A DNA stretch of 64,000 nucleotides from Tribonema minus (Eukaryota; Sar; Xanthophyceae; Tribonematales; Tribonemataceae): the NCBI GenBank assembly GCA_017506865.1, contig JAFCMP010000146.1, forward strand, positions 1,116,001-1,180,000, in the 5' to 3' direction. Numbering within the stretch: the first letter of the stretch is position 1; each line of letters starts with the position of its first letter. The position numbers and the translations under genes are program-made. The notes under the pieces were generated by a model. It had not been told where the DNA came from. It saw only the letters and a program-made list of their open reading frames with translations, and ran no database searches. Below, piece by piece: positions 30,432 through 38,218 of this stretch.

Positions 30432-32439
30432 CGTTGAAGTTGACATTGAAGTTGAAGCTGACGCTAATAGAGATACACCACGTTCAGAGCCGTTGCCGTT
30501 GGGTTCAGCACCTAACGCCAACTCTGCATCTGTGTGTGCTGCTGCTGCCACACAGGACCTTGATACTGACAGACCAGTGATGGGGGCAGCGCAGCGCATC
30601 ACTCATGCCTCCATCTGCTGCGGCATTGGAGGGTGGGACGAGGGGCTTGCCCAGGCGAGTGTGGCTGGCCTTGCGGTGAACACTCAACTTGCCGTTGACA
30701 TGTGTCCCCGCGTGTGTGAGGCCTACCACGAATTGCACCCTCGCACCCCACAAGTGCTGAATGCATGTTTGAGCAGCGTTGAAGTTACCAAAGCACTGGT
30801 TGAACTTGACCCTGATCTCACCACGATCTCCCCCCCGTGCACAGACTATGCCAATGGACTGGGCATCGAGGGCGAGGCCGCCGAAGTAACAGAGAAGGCC
30901 GCGCAGCTCATCGTGAGGGCGGGGCTACGCTGCTTTTTGATTGAGAACGTGGTATCCGTGCTGAGCTCGAGGGCTTGGGCACGGGCGGAGGCTATACTGC
31001 TGGAGGCGGGCTACTTGCTGTACGTGAGCAAGCTCAAGGGCTCGGAGTTTAGCATTGCCTGCCACAGGCGCCGAGTTTACATACTCGCCGTCAAGGCAGG
31101 ACCGGGGGTTTCCGCCGCTGCGGCGCGGTTTGGGGCTTTGCTTAATGCTATTCAGCGTTCATCATTACCAGTCTCGGTCCGCCGTGTTCTTCGCTGCCCT
31201 GGGCGTTGTTTCTTTTGGAAATCACGCACCAAGGGTTGCAAAAGCGTGTATGCTGCCATTGATTGCATGCCAAGCCCTGTTCGGAGGAACCCTGGCAAAC
31301 CGCCGGTGGACCTTGCTGACTATGTGCCTGATGCAGTCAACGATGCTGGTACTGTGCATGAAGCTAGAGTGCTGTCATTGCGCAAGATGGCTGTGTTGCT
31401 CACATTTACACGTGACCTGCCAACAAGTGCCACCATCGAAGACGTGAAGTTATGGCTAGTGAATCTTGTCATGCCCCGCATGGCATTTCACCTAGCAGTT
31501 GCCCTTGCAGGCTCTGGCATACTGGACCTTCCCGCTAGCGTCTCGTGCTCTCGAGGCGTTCGCTTGGACCATGATCCGTCTGCACCCCGCCCTGAATGGA
31601 TGCAGTCGAATTTGGAAGGCATTGTGGATGTGGCAGAGACCCGTGAAGAGCAAGCGCGTGCGCAGGTTAGGGTTGCTGCCATTACTGCTGCTTACTGCAG
31701 TTGGCAGCACCGCATTACACCTGACATAATTAGTGCCGAGGGCCTCAACACTGGCCCTTGGTCCTCCATTGACGCGTACCAGGATGAGACAGTTGAAGAT
31801 GAGACAGTTGAACTTGAAGATGACAGTGATGAAGAAGAACCGCTCATGCAGAGCTCAGTCAGTGACGGTGATTCGTCACACTGCCACCCTACAGGCAGTG
31901 ACGACAATGATGAGCCCTCGTTTGACAATGACCCCCATGAAGTTCTGCGCAGACAAGGGCGTGGCAACCCACGTGCCAGCGCGGTCGCAGCTAGGCTTAA
32001 TGAGGAGATTGGGAAGCCACTACACTCAATCGTGGACCCTGCCTTGGTTAGACCTGGTGAGACGGTAGTGCAACCAACCGGCGCCCCGAGCAAACAATGC
32101 TTTGGCCGGATGGTAGCACGAGTACAGCGTCAGCGCAGGTTCAAAGAGCAAGACTTTATTGCCTTGCTGGACCCTGGTGCTGAAGCTGGCATGATGTCAG
32201 AAGAAGAGGCCCGGAAGCTTTCTCCTGGGGGAATTTGCCCCCTAGAGAAGGGGGACCATTCAGTTATTGAGCTAGCAGACAATCACACTCTGGTGAAGAT
32301 ACAGGGTGTGGTGTACCTCACATTGCGGTTTGGCAATAAGCTGGTGCGGCACAAGTTCTATGTGGTGAACCTGCCCATCACCACCATCCTGGGCAGTGCT
32401 TTGGCTTGTACAGCACCTTGTTTGATTACAAGGACCTGA
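30205..32439 (+). CDS. Element 2: cytosine-5 DNA methyltransferase fused to retropepsin
   Basis: The methyltransferase begins near 30598 with motif I ASICCGIGGWDEGLAQA. It continues with motif IV TTISPPCTDYANG (catalytic Pro-Cys), motif VI FLIENV and motif VIII CHRRRVYILAVK, within about 190 residues. A less conserved region and an acidic linker (EDDSDEEEP) follow. Near the end is a retropepsin: FIALLDPGAEAGMMSEEEA, with Asp-Pro-Gly in place of Asp-Thr/Ser-Gly, then TTILGSA before a frame change to 32406. The methyltransferase would methylate cytosine C5 using S-adenosylmethionine. It lies between gag and protease, unlike element 1, where it follows the protease. All core motifs except X were located. 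The stretch 30205-30590 precedes the recognisable domain, so the true start is uncertain. Confidence 0.88.
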   Translation: MVSRARARLPWVEAPARPLPTLSSVKRLQSLIHVQHPLTRSQARSAQAAPLVCCMHCSRRRCSPAPPCGWPVVAVDVEVDIEVEADANRDTPRSEPLPLGSAPNANSASVCAAAATQDLDTDRPVMGAAQRITHASICCGIGGWDEGLAQASVAGLAVNTQLAVDMCPRVCEAYHELHPRTPQVLNACLSSVEVTKALVELDPDLTTISPPCTDYANGLGIEGEAAEVTEKAAQLIVRAGLRCFLIENVVSVLSSRAWARAEAILLEAGYLLYVSKLKGSEFSIACHRRRVYILAVKAGPGVSAAAARFGALLNAIQRSSLPVSVRRVLRCPGRCFFWKSRTKGCKSVYAAIDCMPSPVRRNPGKPPVDLADYVPDAVNDAGTVHEARVLSLRKMAVLLTFTRDLPTSATIEDVKLWLVNLVMPRMAFHLAVALAGSGILDLPASVSCSRGVRLDHDPSAPRPEWMQSNLEGIVDVAETREEQARAQVRVAAITAAYCSWQHRITPDIISAEGLNTGPWSSIDAYQDETVEDETVELEDDSDEEEPLMQSSVSDGDSSHCHPTGSDDNDEPSFDNDPHEVLRRQGRGNPRASAVAARLNEEIGKPLHSIVDPALVRPGETVVQPTGAPSKQCFGRMVARVQRQRRFKEQDFIALLDPGAEAGMMSEEEARKLSPGGICPLEKGDHSVIELADNHTLVKIQGVVYLTLRFGNKLVRHKFYVVNLPITTILGSALACTAPCLITRT

Positions 32440-33953
32440 CATACAAACCGCTGGGAGCCGAGGGCCCCACCTTGAGAATGCTAGACAATACGAAAGTACG
32501 AGCGGCAAGCTCGGTGCTGCGCGATGCCAAGGTTGCAGGTGTCGTGCAAACGAGCCCAGAAACCTGCGCACCACCGGCGCAACGTGCTGTGTGCCTGGTG
32601 GAGGACATACTCACCCCCGCGCACACAGAGATGACAGTTGAAGTTGCACTTAACCCGCCGGTGCAAGGGCTCACCCCCTACACGGCGACCATAGAGCCTT
32701 CAGTGTCCCAAACGATGTTGAAGTTGCAAGAAAGAGGCGTGAAAGCTGCGATGTCAATAGATGTAGTGAGCGCGCAAAACCCTGTCCGGGCCCGATTGGT
32801 GAACTTCTCGGATCAACCAGTGTTGGTGACTAGGAACACCTACATTGGCGATGCGCGCCCCGTACGGCCAGATGAGATCATTGAGCTGGAAGCCGCAAGC
32901 GCACTCCAGCTGGAGCAAAAGCTCTTGCGAGTAGCCGCTGCGCACAACCCTGATGTGGCGTTTCGCGCGGCAGCAATGCAAGCGCTGGCCGCCATAGACA
33001 ACGAGAAGAGTGCAGGTATGTATGGTGCCACGGCGAAGGCGTCGGCCGCCGCCGCCGGCGACGCGCGCGTGCAAGAACCATGCACCACCGAAGAGCTTCG
33101 CGAGATGTTGCCAAAGGATGGCGACCTGTATGAGATGAAGGCTCCAGATGGCAGACTGTATGCTGAGCAACTCATGGACATTTTCAATGAGTTCACGAGT
33201 GTATTTGCCAAGGACCCCAAAAACCCTACAGTGACCAACCTCATGGAGTTTGAGATTGACACTGGTGATGCAATGCCAATTGCTGAGAAAGCCAGACGAT
33301 GGGCGCAAAAAGAAGCAGAGTACATCATGGAACATGTCAAGGCAATGCAACTGCGAAAGCAGGTAGAGCCTAGCAATGGACCATGGGCCTGTAACCCTGT
33401 GCTTGCGCGACAGGGGGACAAGATCAGATTTTGCGTGGACTTCCGCCGTCTCAACGCTGTGACAAAGCGCGACAGCAGAGGTCTGGGCAACATTGTTGAC
33501 ATGGTACATCAGATGAAAGGCGCCAAGTTCGTGTCATCCATTGACATGGCCGCCGGCTACCATCAGATACCATTGAGAGAAAGTGATAAGCCCAAAACTG
33601 CTGTCCGCACGCCAGATGGCGGGCTGTGGCAGTATACAGTTGCCCCGTTTGGACTAGTGAACCTGCCTGCGCAGTTCACCCGTCTGATGCACAACATACT
33701 AGGTTCAGCCCTAGGGGCCTACGCCATGGTGTACGTTGACGATGTGCTGATATATGATGACTCAATGGAAGCGCACTTGACTCACATTCGAGAAGTCTTG
33801 TCACGAATCCAGAACGCTGGCCTCAGTGTGGCTAGACACAAGTGCCAGTGGTTCCAAGTGAGATCAAATTTCTTGGTCACATTGTGGTCGCTGGAGGCAT
33901 ACGCCCCGACCCTGAAAAGGTCCAGGCCATGGCTGACACGAGCGCGCCATTGA
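32406..33953 (+). CDS. Element 2: reverse transcriptase
   Basis: Starts at the end of the protease fold and continues with a linker to about residue 280. The RT follows, with RFCVDFRRLNAVTKRDS, FVSSIDMAAGYHQIPLRES, TVAPFGLVNLPAQFTRLM and the catalytic YVDDVLIYDD. These are palm and finger motifs of Ty3/gypsy RT, with two catalytic aspartates in YVDD. The reading leaves this frame near 33860; the natural continuation (FLGHIV) is in the frame of 33842-36121. The RT makes DNA from element RNA. Confidence 0.9.
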   Translation: MYSTLFDYKDLTYKPLGAEGPTLRMLDNTKVRAASSVLRDAKVAGVVQTSPETCAPPAQRAVCLVEDILTPAHTEMTVEVALNPPVQGLTPYTATIEPSVSQTMLKLQERGVKAAMSIDVVSAQNPVRARLVNFSDQPVLVTRNTYIGDARPVRPDEIIELEAASALQLEQKLLRVAAAHNPDVAFRAAAMQALAAIDNEKSAGMYGATAKASAAAAGDARVQEPCTTEELREMLPKDGDLYEMKAPDGRLYAEQLMDIFNEFTSVFAKDPKNPTVTNLMEFEIDTGDAMPIAEKARRWAQKEAEYIMEHVKAMQLRKQVEPSNGPWACNPVLARQGDKIRFCVDFRRLNAVTKRDSRGLGNIVDMVHQMKGAKFVSSIDMAAGYHQIPLRESDKPKTAVRTPDGGLWQYTVAPFGLVNLPAQFTRLMHNILGSALGAYAMVYVDDVLIYDDSMEAHLTHIREVLSRIQNAGLSVARHKCQWFQVRSNFLVTLWSLEAYAPTLKRSRPWLTRARH

Positions 33954-36121
33954 ACGCAAAGGGAAGAGCTGATTTGAAGCTGGTGCGTACGGTACTGGGT
34001 TGCTTCAACTACTACCGAAGATATGTTGACCACTTTGCAGAACTGGCTGCGCCGCTGGTGGAGCTGACTAAAACTGATGCCAACATGGAATGGGACCGAC
34101 GAAGGCGTGACGCCTTTGAAGGACTCAAGCAGGCCATGTGCACCGCAAAGTTGGTGTCACACCCGGACTTCTCACTGCCGTTTGTGCCATACACCGATGC
34201 CTCTCAAACTGCCCGCAGTGGCATACTGACGCAATTCAAGCCGGTACAAGCACTCAGTGGCCAAGAAGCTGCCCCCGCGGCAGGCCGCAGACGCACAGTA
34301 AATGGGAGGGAGGAAATGGAAGTGGTAGTGGGTTATTTTTCAAAAATCAACTCCACACAAGACGCCAAGATGGGCGCTACCGCACTTGAATGCTTAGCCG
34401 TTGTGCTTTCACTCAACCACTACCGACCGTACGTATGGGGGAACCCAATCACTGTGGTCACAGACGCAGCAGCCCTGCGCTGGCTGTTGACGTTAAAAGA
34501 TCATAACGGCAAGTTGATGCGATGGGCCATGAGGTTGCTGGAGTACGACATCACAGTACAACACCGACCAGGCTTGGTCAACTCAAACGCTGATGGGCCC
34601 TCAAGACTGCCGATGCAGAGAGAGTTAGACGCGCCGAGAGAATACGATCATGCAGATGAGCAGTGGTCAGACTCCATACCGTGCTTCGCAGCGCCACCTT
34701 CAGGGGTGAAGTTTGCGGCGGCCAGGGTAAACCATGAGTCTGAGCCACTAGCACCGCCGCAGGCTGTGCGTATTGCGAACTTCAGAGGCAGACTCGTAAG
34801 CTCAGAATGGGGCAACCCCTTCAGCCTCAACAAGCTGGCCATGAACGACGCAAGCGACGGTAGTTTAGTTGCCAAGCTGTCAGCACTTACAGCTACGCAA
34901 GTGAACGAAATGTTAGATGAACTGGAGGAAGAGGACTGTACGTGGACGGATGGAGAGACCACCGCACTGTCTTTCAGCCCAGCTACGCTTCACATGTATG
35001 CGAATGCATGCATGGACGAGGCAGCGGCGCCCGATGGGGGCGTCCACACCTCTAGCAGAGCCACGGAGAGAGCAGAGAAGAGACGGAAAGTAGCTGCAAG
35101 CACTACTGCACCGCAAAGTGGGGGCACCATCCCTCCTCAGCGCGCAGAAGACGTGTCGGAACGACGCCGCAAACGCACAATCAGCGAGCCCAGCCGTGGA
35201 CTGGTCCCCCAGCAACCTGCTGCAGGACCTAACCCCACTCCAGCGGTGCTCAGCAGAGAAGCCTTTGTAGAGTTCCAGCAGCGAGACCCCCACAGCCAGG
35301 CCATAGCCCGCACACTGAGAGAGGGGATCCTTCCCCAGGACAGTGAGCTGGCCTTACACCTGATGATGAACCAGGATTGGTACTGCATTGAAGACGATGG
35401 ACTGTTGGTACACCTGGCCACTAGTCACCCCAAACGCGGGATGGTGCTGCGCCAATGGCTGGTACCCACAGCTCTGAGAGCCCTAGTGCTGAGACTTGGA
35501 CACGATGACGCCACGGCCGGGCATGCAGGCGTCAGCGCTACCGACTTGCGAATCTTTGAGCGCTTTTACTGGCCTCAGATGAGCACTGATGTGCGCGCCT
35601 ACGTCACTAGTTGTACCGCTTGCTTGCAGCGCAAGAAAGCTACCACTGGTAAAGCCCAGCTGATGTTGACGCTGCCAACTCGCATGTTCCAGCGAGCGCA
35701 CACAGACATCACTGCGACGTCCATGACCTCCACTGACGGCCATGTTGCCATTTTGACAGTGATTGAAGCTCGCTCTGGTTTTTGCTGGCTCATGCCAATC
35801 AAGAACAAGGACAAGTTCACCATTGCCACCTTGCTGTACAAGGTGATTTTAGAAGCGGGGGCCATGTTCAAAGAGCTTGTGTCTGATCAGGGCAAGGAGT
35901 TCTTGAACCAGGTGGTGCATGACCTGTGCAGAATTTTCCAGATCAGGAAAATTGACACCGCTGCATACCACCCCCAAGCGAATGGCATTGCAGAGAGACA
36001 GAATGAGCGAATTATGGCAGTCCTAGCCGCGTGGGTCAACAAGACACAGAAGAATTGGCTTGAGGGCCTAGAAGCGGTGCAGTTTGCACTACGCGCCACG
36101 CCCAGGAGGAGACGGGCTTGA
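33842..36121 (+). CDS. Element 2: RT thumb, RNase H and integrase
   Basis: Begins with EIKFLGHIVVAGGIRPDPEK (RT connection). RNase H follows, with aspartates in PYTDAS, VVTDAAALRWLL and NSNADGPSRL and a glutamate in ALECLAVV. A variable linker precedes the integrase zinc motif (GHDDATAGHAG and CTACLQRK, HHCC type). The catalytic core has D in AHTDITAT, D in VSDQGKEF and E in ANGIAERQNE, with 35 residues between the last two. The frame stops at TGA 36119-36121 within the conserved TGLSPF region, which continues in frame at 36118. This enzyme inserts the cDNA into the host genome. Confidence 0.9.
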   Translation: MPVVPSEIKFLGHIVVAGGIRPDPEKVQAMADTSAPLNAKGRADLKLVRTVLGCFNYYRRYVDHFAELAAPLVELTKTDANMEWDRRRRDAFEGLKQAMCTAKLVSHPDFSLPFVPYTDASQTARSGILTQFKPVQALSGQEAAPAAGRRRTVNGREEMEVVVGYFSKINSTQDAKMGATALECLAVVLSLNHYRPYVWGNPITVVTDAAALRWLLTLKDHNGKLMRWAMRLLEYDITVQHRPGLVNSNADGPSRLPMQRELDAPREYDHADEQWSDSIPCFAAPPSGVKFAAARVNHESEPLAPPQAVRIANFRGRLVSSEWGNPFSLNKLAMNDASDGSLVAKLSALTATQVNEMLDELEEEDCTWTDGETTALSFSPATLHMYANACMDEAAAPDGGVHTSSRATERAEKRRKVAASTTAPQSGGTIPPQRAEDVSERRRKRTISEPSRGLVPQQPAAGPNPTPAVLSREAFVEFQQRDPHSQAIARTLREGILPQDSELALHLMMNQDWYCIEDDGLLVHLATSHPKRGMVLRQWLVPTALRALVLRLGHDDATAGHAGVSATDLRIFERFYWPQMSTDVRAYVTSCTACLQRKKATTGKAQLMLTLPTRMFQRAHTDITATSMTSTDGHVAILTVIEARSGFCWLMPIKNKDKFTIATLLYKVILEAGAMFKELVSDQGKEFLNQVVHDLCRIFQIRKIDTAAYHPQANGIAERQNERIMAVLAAWVNKTQKNWLEGLEAVQFALRATPRRRRA

Positions 36122-36900
36122 GCCCCTTCTTCTGCGTGTATGGTCGCGAGCCTACCCTGCCTTTTGAGACCTTTGTTGACGAAACCCATGGTGGTGACCT
36201 GCACGCAGAGGTTGAGCGCAAGATTGACAACCTCAAGCTGGCCCAGAAAGTGATTGATGACGCCTATGGCATCAAAGTGCGCAGGATTGACAAAGCCAAT
36301 GAGGCTGTCAAGCGCGCAATGCATGTCAAGGTCGGCGATCTGGTCATGATACGCCAGGCGCCTGCCAAGGGCCGATCTAAGAAGTTGGACCCGAAGTTTG
36401 GAGGCCCTTGGGTGATTGTTGAGCAGGCAGGTGGTTTAGGGTTGTCATTTTCATGCCGCATGATGGGGCGTCACATACGCCGCACACGCCAGCATGTGAC
36501 TAACATGAAGCCCTTTCACCTGAGGCCCGAAGTCCTAGAGACTGACCGGCCATACGCCCTGCTCAATGCCGACGATTTAGAAATGTTGGCGCCCGACGAG
36601 ATGATGGAGCGCTTGGTGGACCGCCGGTACAACCCCAATGGTTCCTGGGACTACCGCTGGCTCCTGCGCGATGGTTCAACGAGTGGCTGGAAGACGGAGC
36701 ACGAGGCGCGCGAGGTTGCCATGCCTTGGACGCTTGACACCTTCCACGCACTCTATGAGCTCAAGCATGAGAACGGTATGCCAGACTACGCGATGCGCGT
36801 GCCCAAGGGAGACGTGCGCGTTGCCACGAAAGAGGCGGCGCTGGCGCTCTTCCCCAGAGGTACAAAAGTAGCGCGAGAGCACAGAGACTCACTCAAGTAA
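36118..36900 (+). CDS. Element 2: integrase C-terminus with GPY/F-like module and chromodomain-like fold
   Basis: Continues the integrase with SPFFCVYGREPTLPFE, then a helix and a GPY/F-like module (LDPKFGGPWVIVEQ, later HVTNMKPFH). About residues 158-200 (DEMMERLVDRRYNPNGSWDY followed by RWLLRDGSTSGWKTEHEA) resemble a chromodomain: strand, YRW in place of YLVKW, and GWKTE in place of TWEPE. Chromodomains in this retrotransposon clade steer insertion to marked chromatin. The frame is joined to the previous one by a single frame change at about 36105-36120. Confidence 0.75.
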   Translation: MSPFFCVYGREPTLPFETFVDETHGGDLHAEVERKIDNLKLAQKVIDDAYGIKVRRIDKANEAVKRAMHVKVGDLVMIRQAPAKGRSKKLDPKFGGPWVIVEQAGGLGLSFSCRMMGRHIRRTRQHVTNMKPFHLRPEVLETDRPYALLNADDLEMLAPDEMMERLVDRRYNPNGSWDYRWLLRDGSTSGWKTEHEAREVAMPWTLDTFHALYELKHENGMPDYAMRVPKGDVRVATKEAALALFPRGTKVAREHRDSLK

Positions 36901-37030
36901 CGAGTCAAGTACGTGTGGGGGACCGTTGTCGGCTACCTCGCCCCGTACGTATGGACTTGTATTTATAAAGGCCCAAGGGAGGCCGGGTTGCCTATGCAAT
37001 CGAAAAGCTTGCGTCAACGCAGCAGCCTAG

Positions 37031-37555
37031 TCTGCGCTGTACTGGCGCGTACGCTACGAAGACGGCGAGTGGGAGGACTTCACCAAGAGGCAGTTGCAGT
37101 TAGCCATTGCTCTTGCTGAGGCCACCCAGCAGCAGGCTAAAGATGTAGGGGTCACCACTGCAAACCCCCAAGTTGTGCAGAAAATGTGCCCTGGCATCCC
37201 TGCCGATTTTGGCGAGACCTACTTAGGTCAGACTGTGCGCGTGAAGCATGTGACTGGCTGGAGCCGCGGAGTGTTGAAAGCGTATCTGCCCCGGTCCGGC
37301 AAGTACACGTTTCGGGTGTGGTACAATGGCCAGCCGGCTTCACAGCTGGTCACCGTCAAGCTTCGGCCTGAGTACTACACGACTGCCGCAACGACCGCTG
37401 CGGCTGAGGCGTGCCCCATGACGAGCTGGAACTTGCTGCTTCTCAAGGCAGAAGAGCAGAGCACCGCCCGGGATGAGCGCGACCCAGACTCAGACTCGTC
37501 CAACGAATGTGAAGCGATGGAAGTTGGCGACGACGAAGAGAATTTTGAGAGCTGA
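37031..37555 (+). CDS. Element 2: terminal Tudor-like ORF
   Basis: The frame is open from 37031 to TGA 37553-37555. The start carries LYWRVRYEDGEWEDFTKRQL, the pattern of Tudor-like strands (hydrophobic-Y-x-V-x-Y-E-D-G-x-x-E-D). The preceding strand (GRVAYAIEKLA) is in a different frame, so one more frame break occurs near 37030. The rest (LGQTVRVKHVTGWSRGVLKA, then GKYTFRVWYNG) may be a second small beta-barrel. An acidic tail ends the protein. It sits where envelope-like or accessory genes lie in LTR elements; a chromatin-binding role is inferred. Confidence 0.5.
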   Translation, partial: SALYWRVRYEDGEWEDFTKRQLQLAIALAEATQQQAKDVGVTTANPQVVQKMCPGIPADFGETYLGQTVRVKHVTGWSRGVLKAYLPRSGKYTFRVWYNGQPASQLVTVKLRPEYYTTAATTAAAEACPMTSWNLLLLKAEEQSTARDERDPDSDSSNECEAMEVGDDEENFES

Positions 37556-37810
37556 TTCAGAAGTTCAAGAGCGAAGCACAAACACAACTTGCGGTTGTGG
37601 TAGAGCTGTGGCTATGCAGTGTGAACGATGAACATGACGCTGCATGGTACCAACGTGTAACCACGGACAGGACAGTCCATATGAGAGCACTACCGGTTGA
37701 GGGCAGAGATAATAAGTGTAGCTATGATGATACATCTAACAGTGGTACGTACGTTGGCAGCGCTGATCCCATTTTGGTCTCAGTCGTTTCTCTGGGGACA
37801 GAGAAAGGTC

Positions 37811-37822
37811 GAGAAGGGGGAG
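37811..37822 (+). other. Element 2 polypurine tract
   Basis: GAGAAGGGGGAG directly precedes the 3' LTR, as expected for plus-strand priming. Confidence 0.8.
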
Positions 37823-38218
37823 TTGACACGGTTTGATGTATATAATTGAAGTACTTATTATCAATAGGCTTATGATGTGTGAGTGCCCTCATGTTCAGTC
37901 TTGTGTACATACACTCAGAGCATAGGAAGTGAGACTGCTGCACTGTAGTGGATCTTCATGACTATTAAGACTTGCCCCTTGTTTGGGGGTTTGCAAGTAT
38001 TGATGGCTATGAGATCTCTGCATAAGCGCACAACCTGAGAGCTGGAGCAACAAGACCAAGTAGAGGCACAGTGACTGAAGCCACCCAACAACATCCACTA
38101 TGGCTCCCCCAGCAGCAGCATCATCATCAGCATCAGCAGCAGCCCAGGCTGCAGAGACAAGTAAGCCATGCATGCCACAGATCTTTACAACCACACACCT
38201 ACATAGTTGCTTGTTAGA
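37823..38218 (+). repeat. 3' LTR of element 2
   Basis: Identical to 26703-27098 except one base at 37881. Confidence 0.93.

Larger units (their letters stand above)
26703..38218 (+). mobile_element. Element 2: Ty3/gypsy-type LTR retrotransposon encoding a C5-DNA methyltransferase
   Basis: Two 396-base LTRs (26703-27098 and 37823-38218) differ at one position and bound 11516 bases. A primer site (TGGCACCCTACAGAC) follows the 5' LTR, and a purine run (GAGAAGGGGGAG, 37811-37822) precedes the 3' LTR. Domain order is gag, cytosine-5 methyltransferase, retropepsin, RT, RNase H, integrase with HHCC and DDE, GPY/F-like and chromodomain-like tail, then a Tudor-like domain. RT before integrase and the chromodomain-like tail point to a Ty3/gypsy chromovirus relative. 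About five frame changes break the polyprotein despite near-identical LTRs. No clear target-site duplication was found; the flanks are instead diverged copies of each other. Confidence 0.92.

Noticed and set aside
29280-36121. All element 2 frame changes as programmed frameshifting
   Set aside because: Shifts go in both directions and fall inside conserved domains (RT and integrase), which fits indels or sequence error better.
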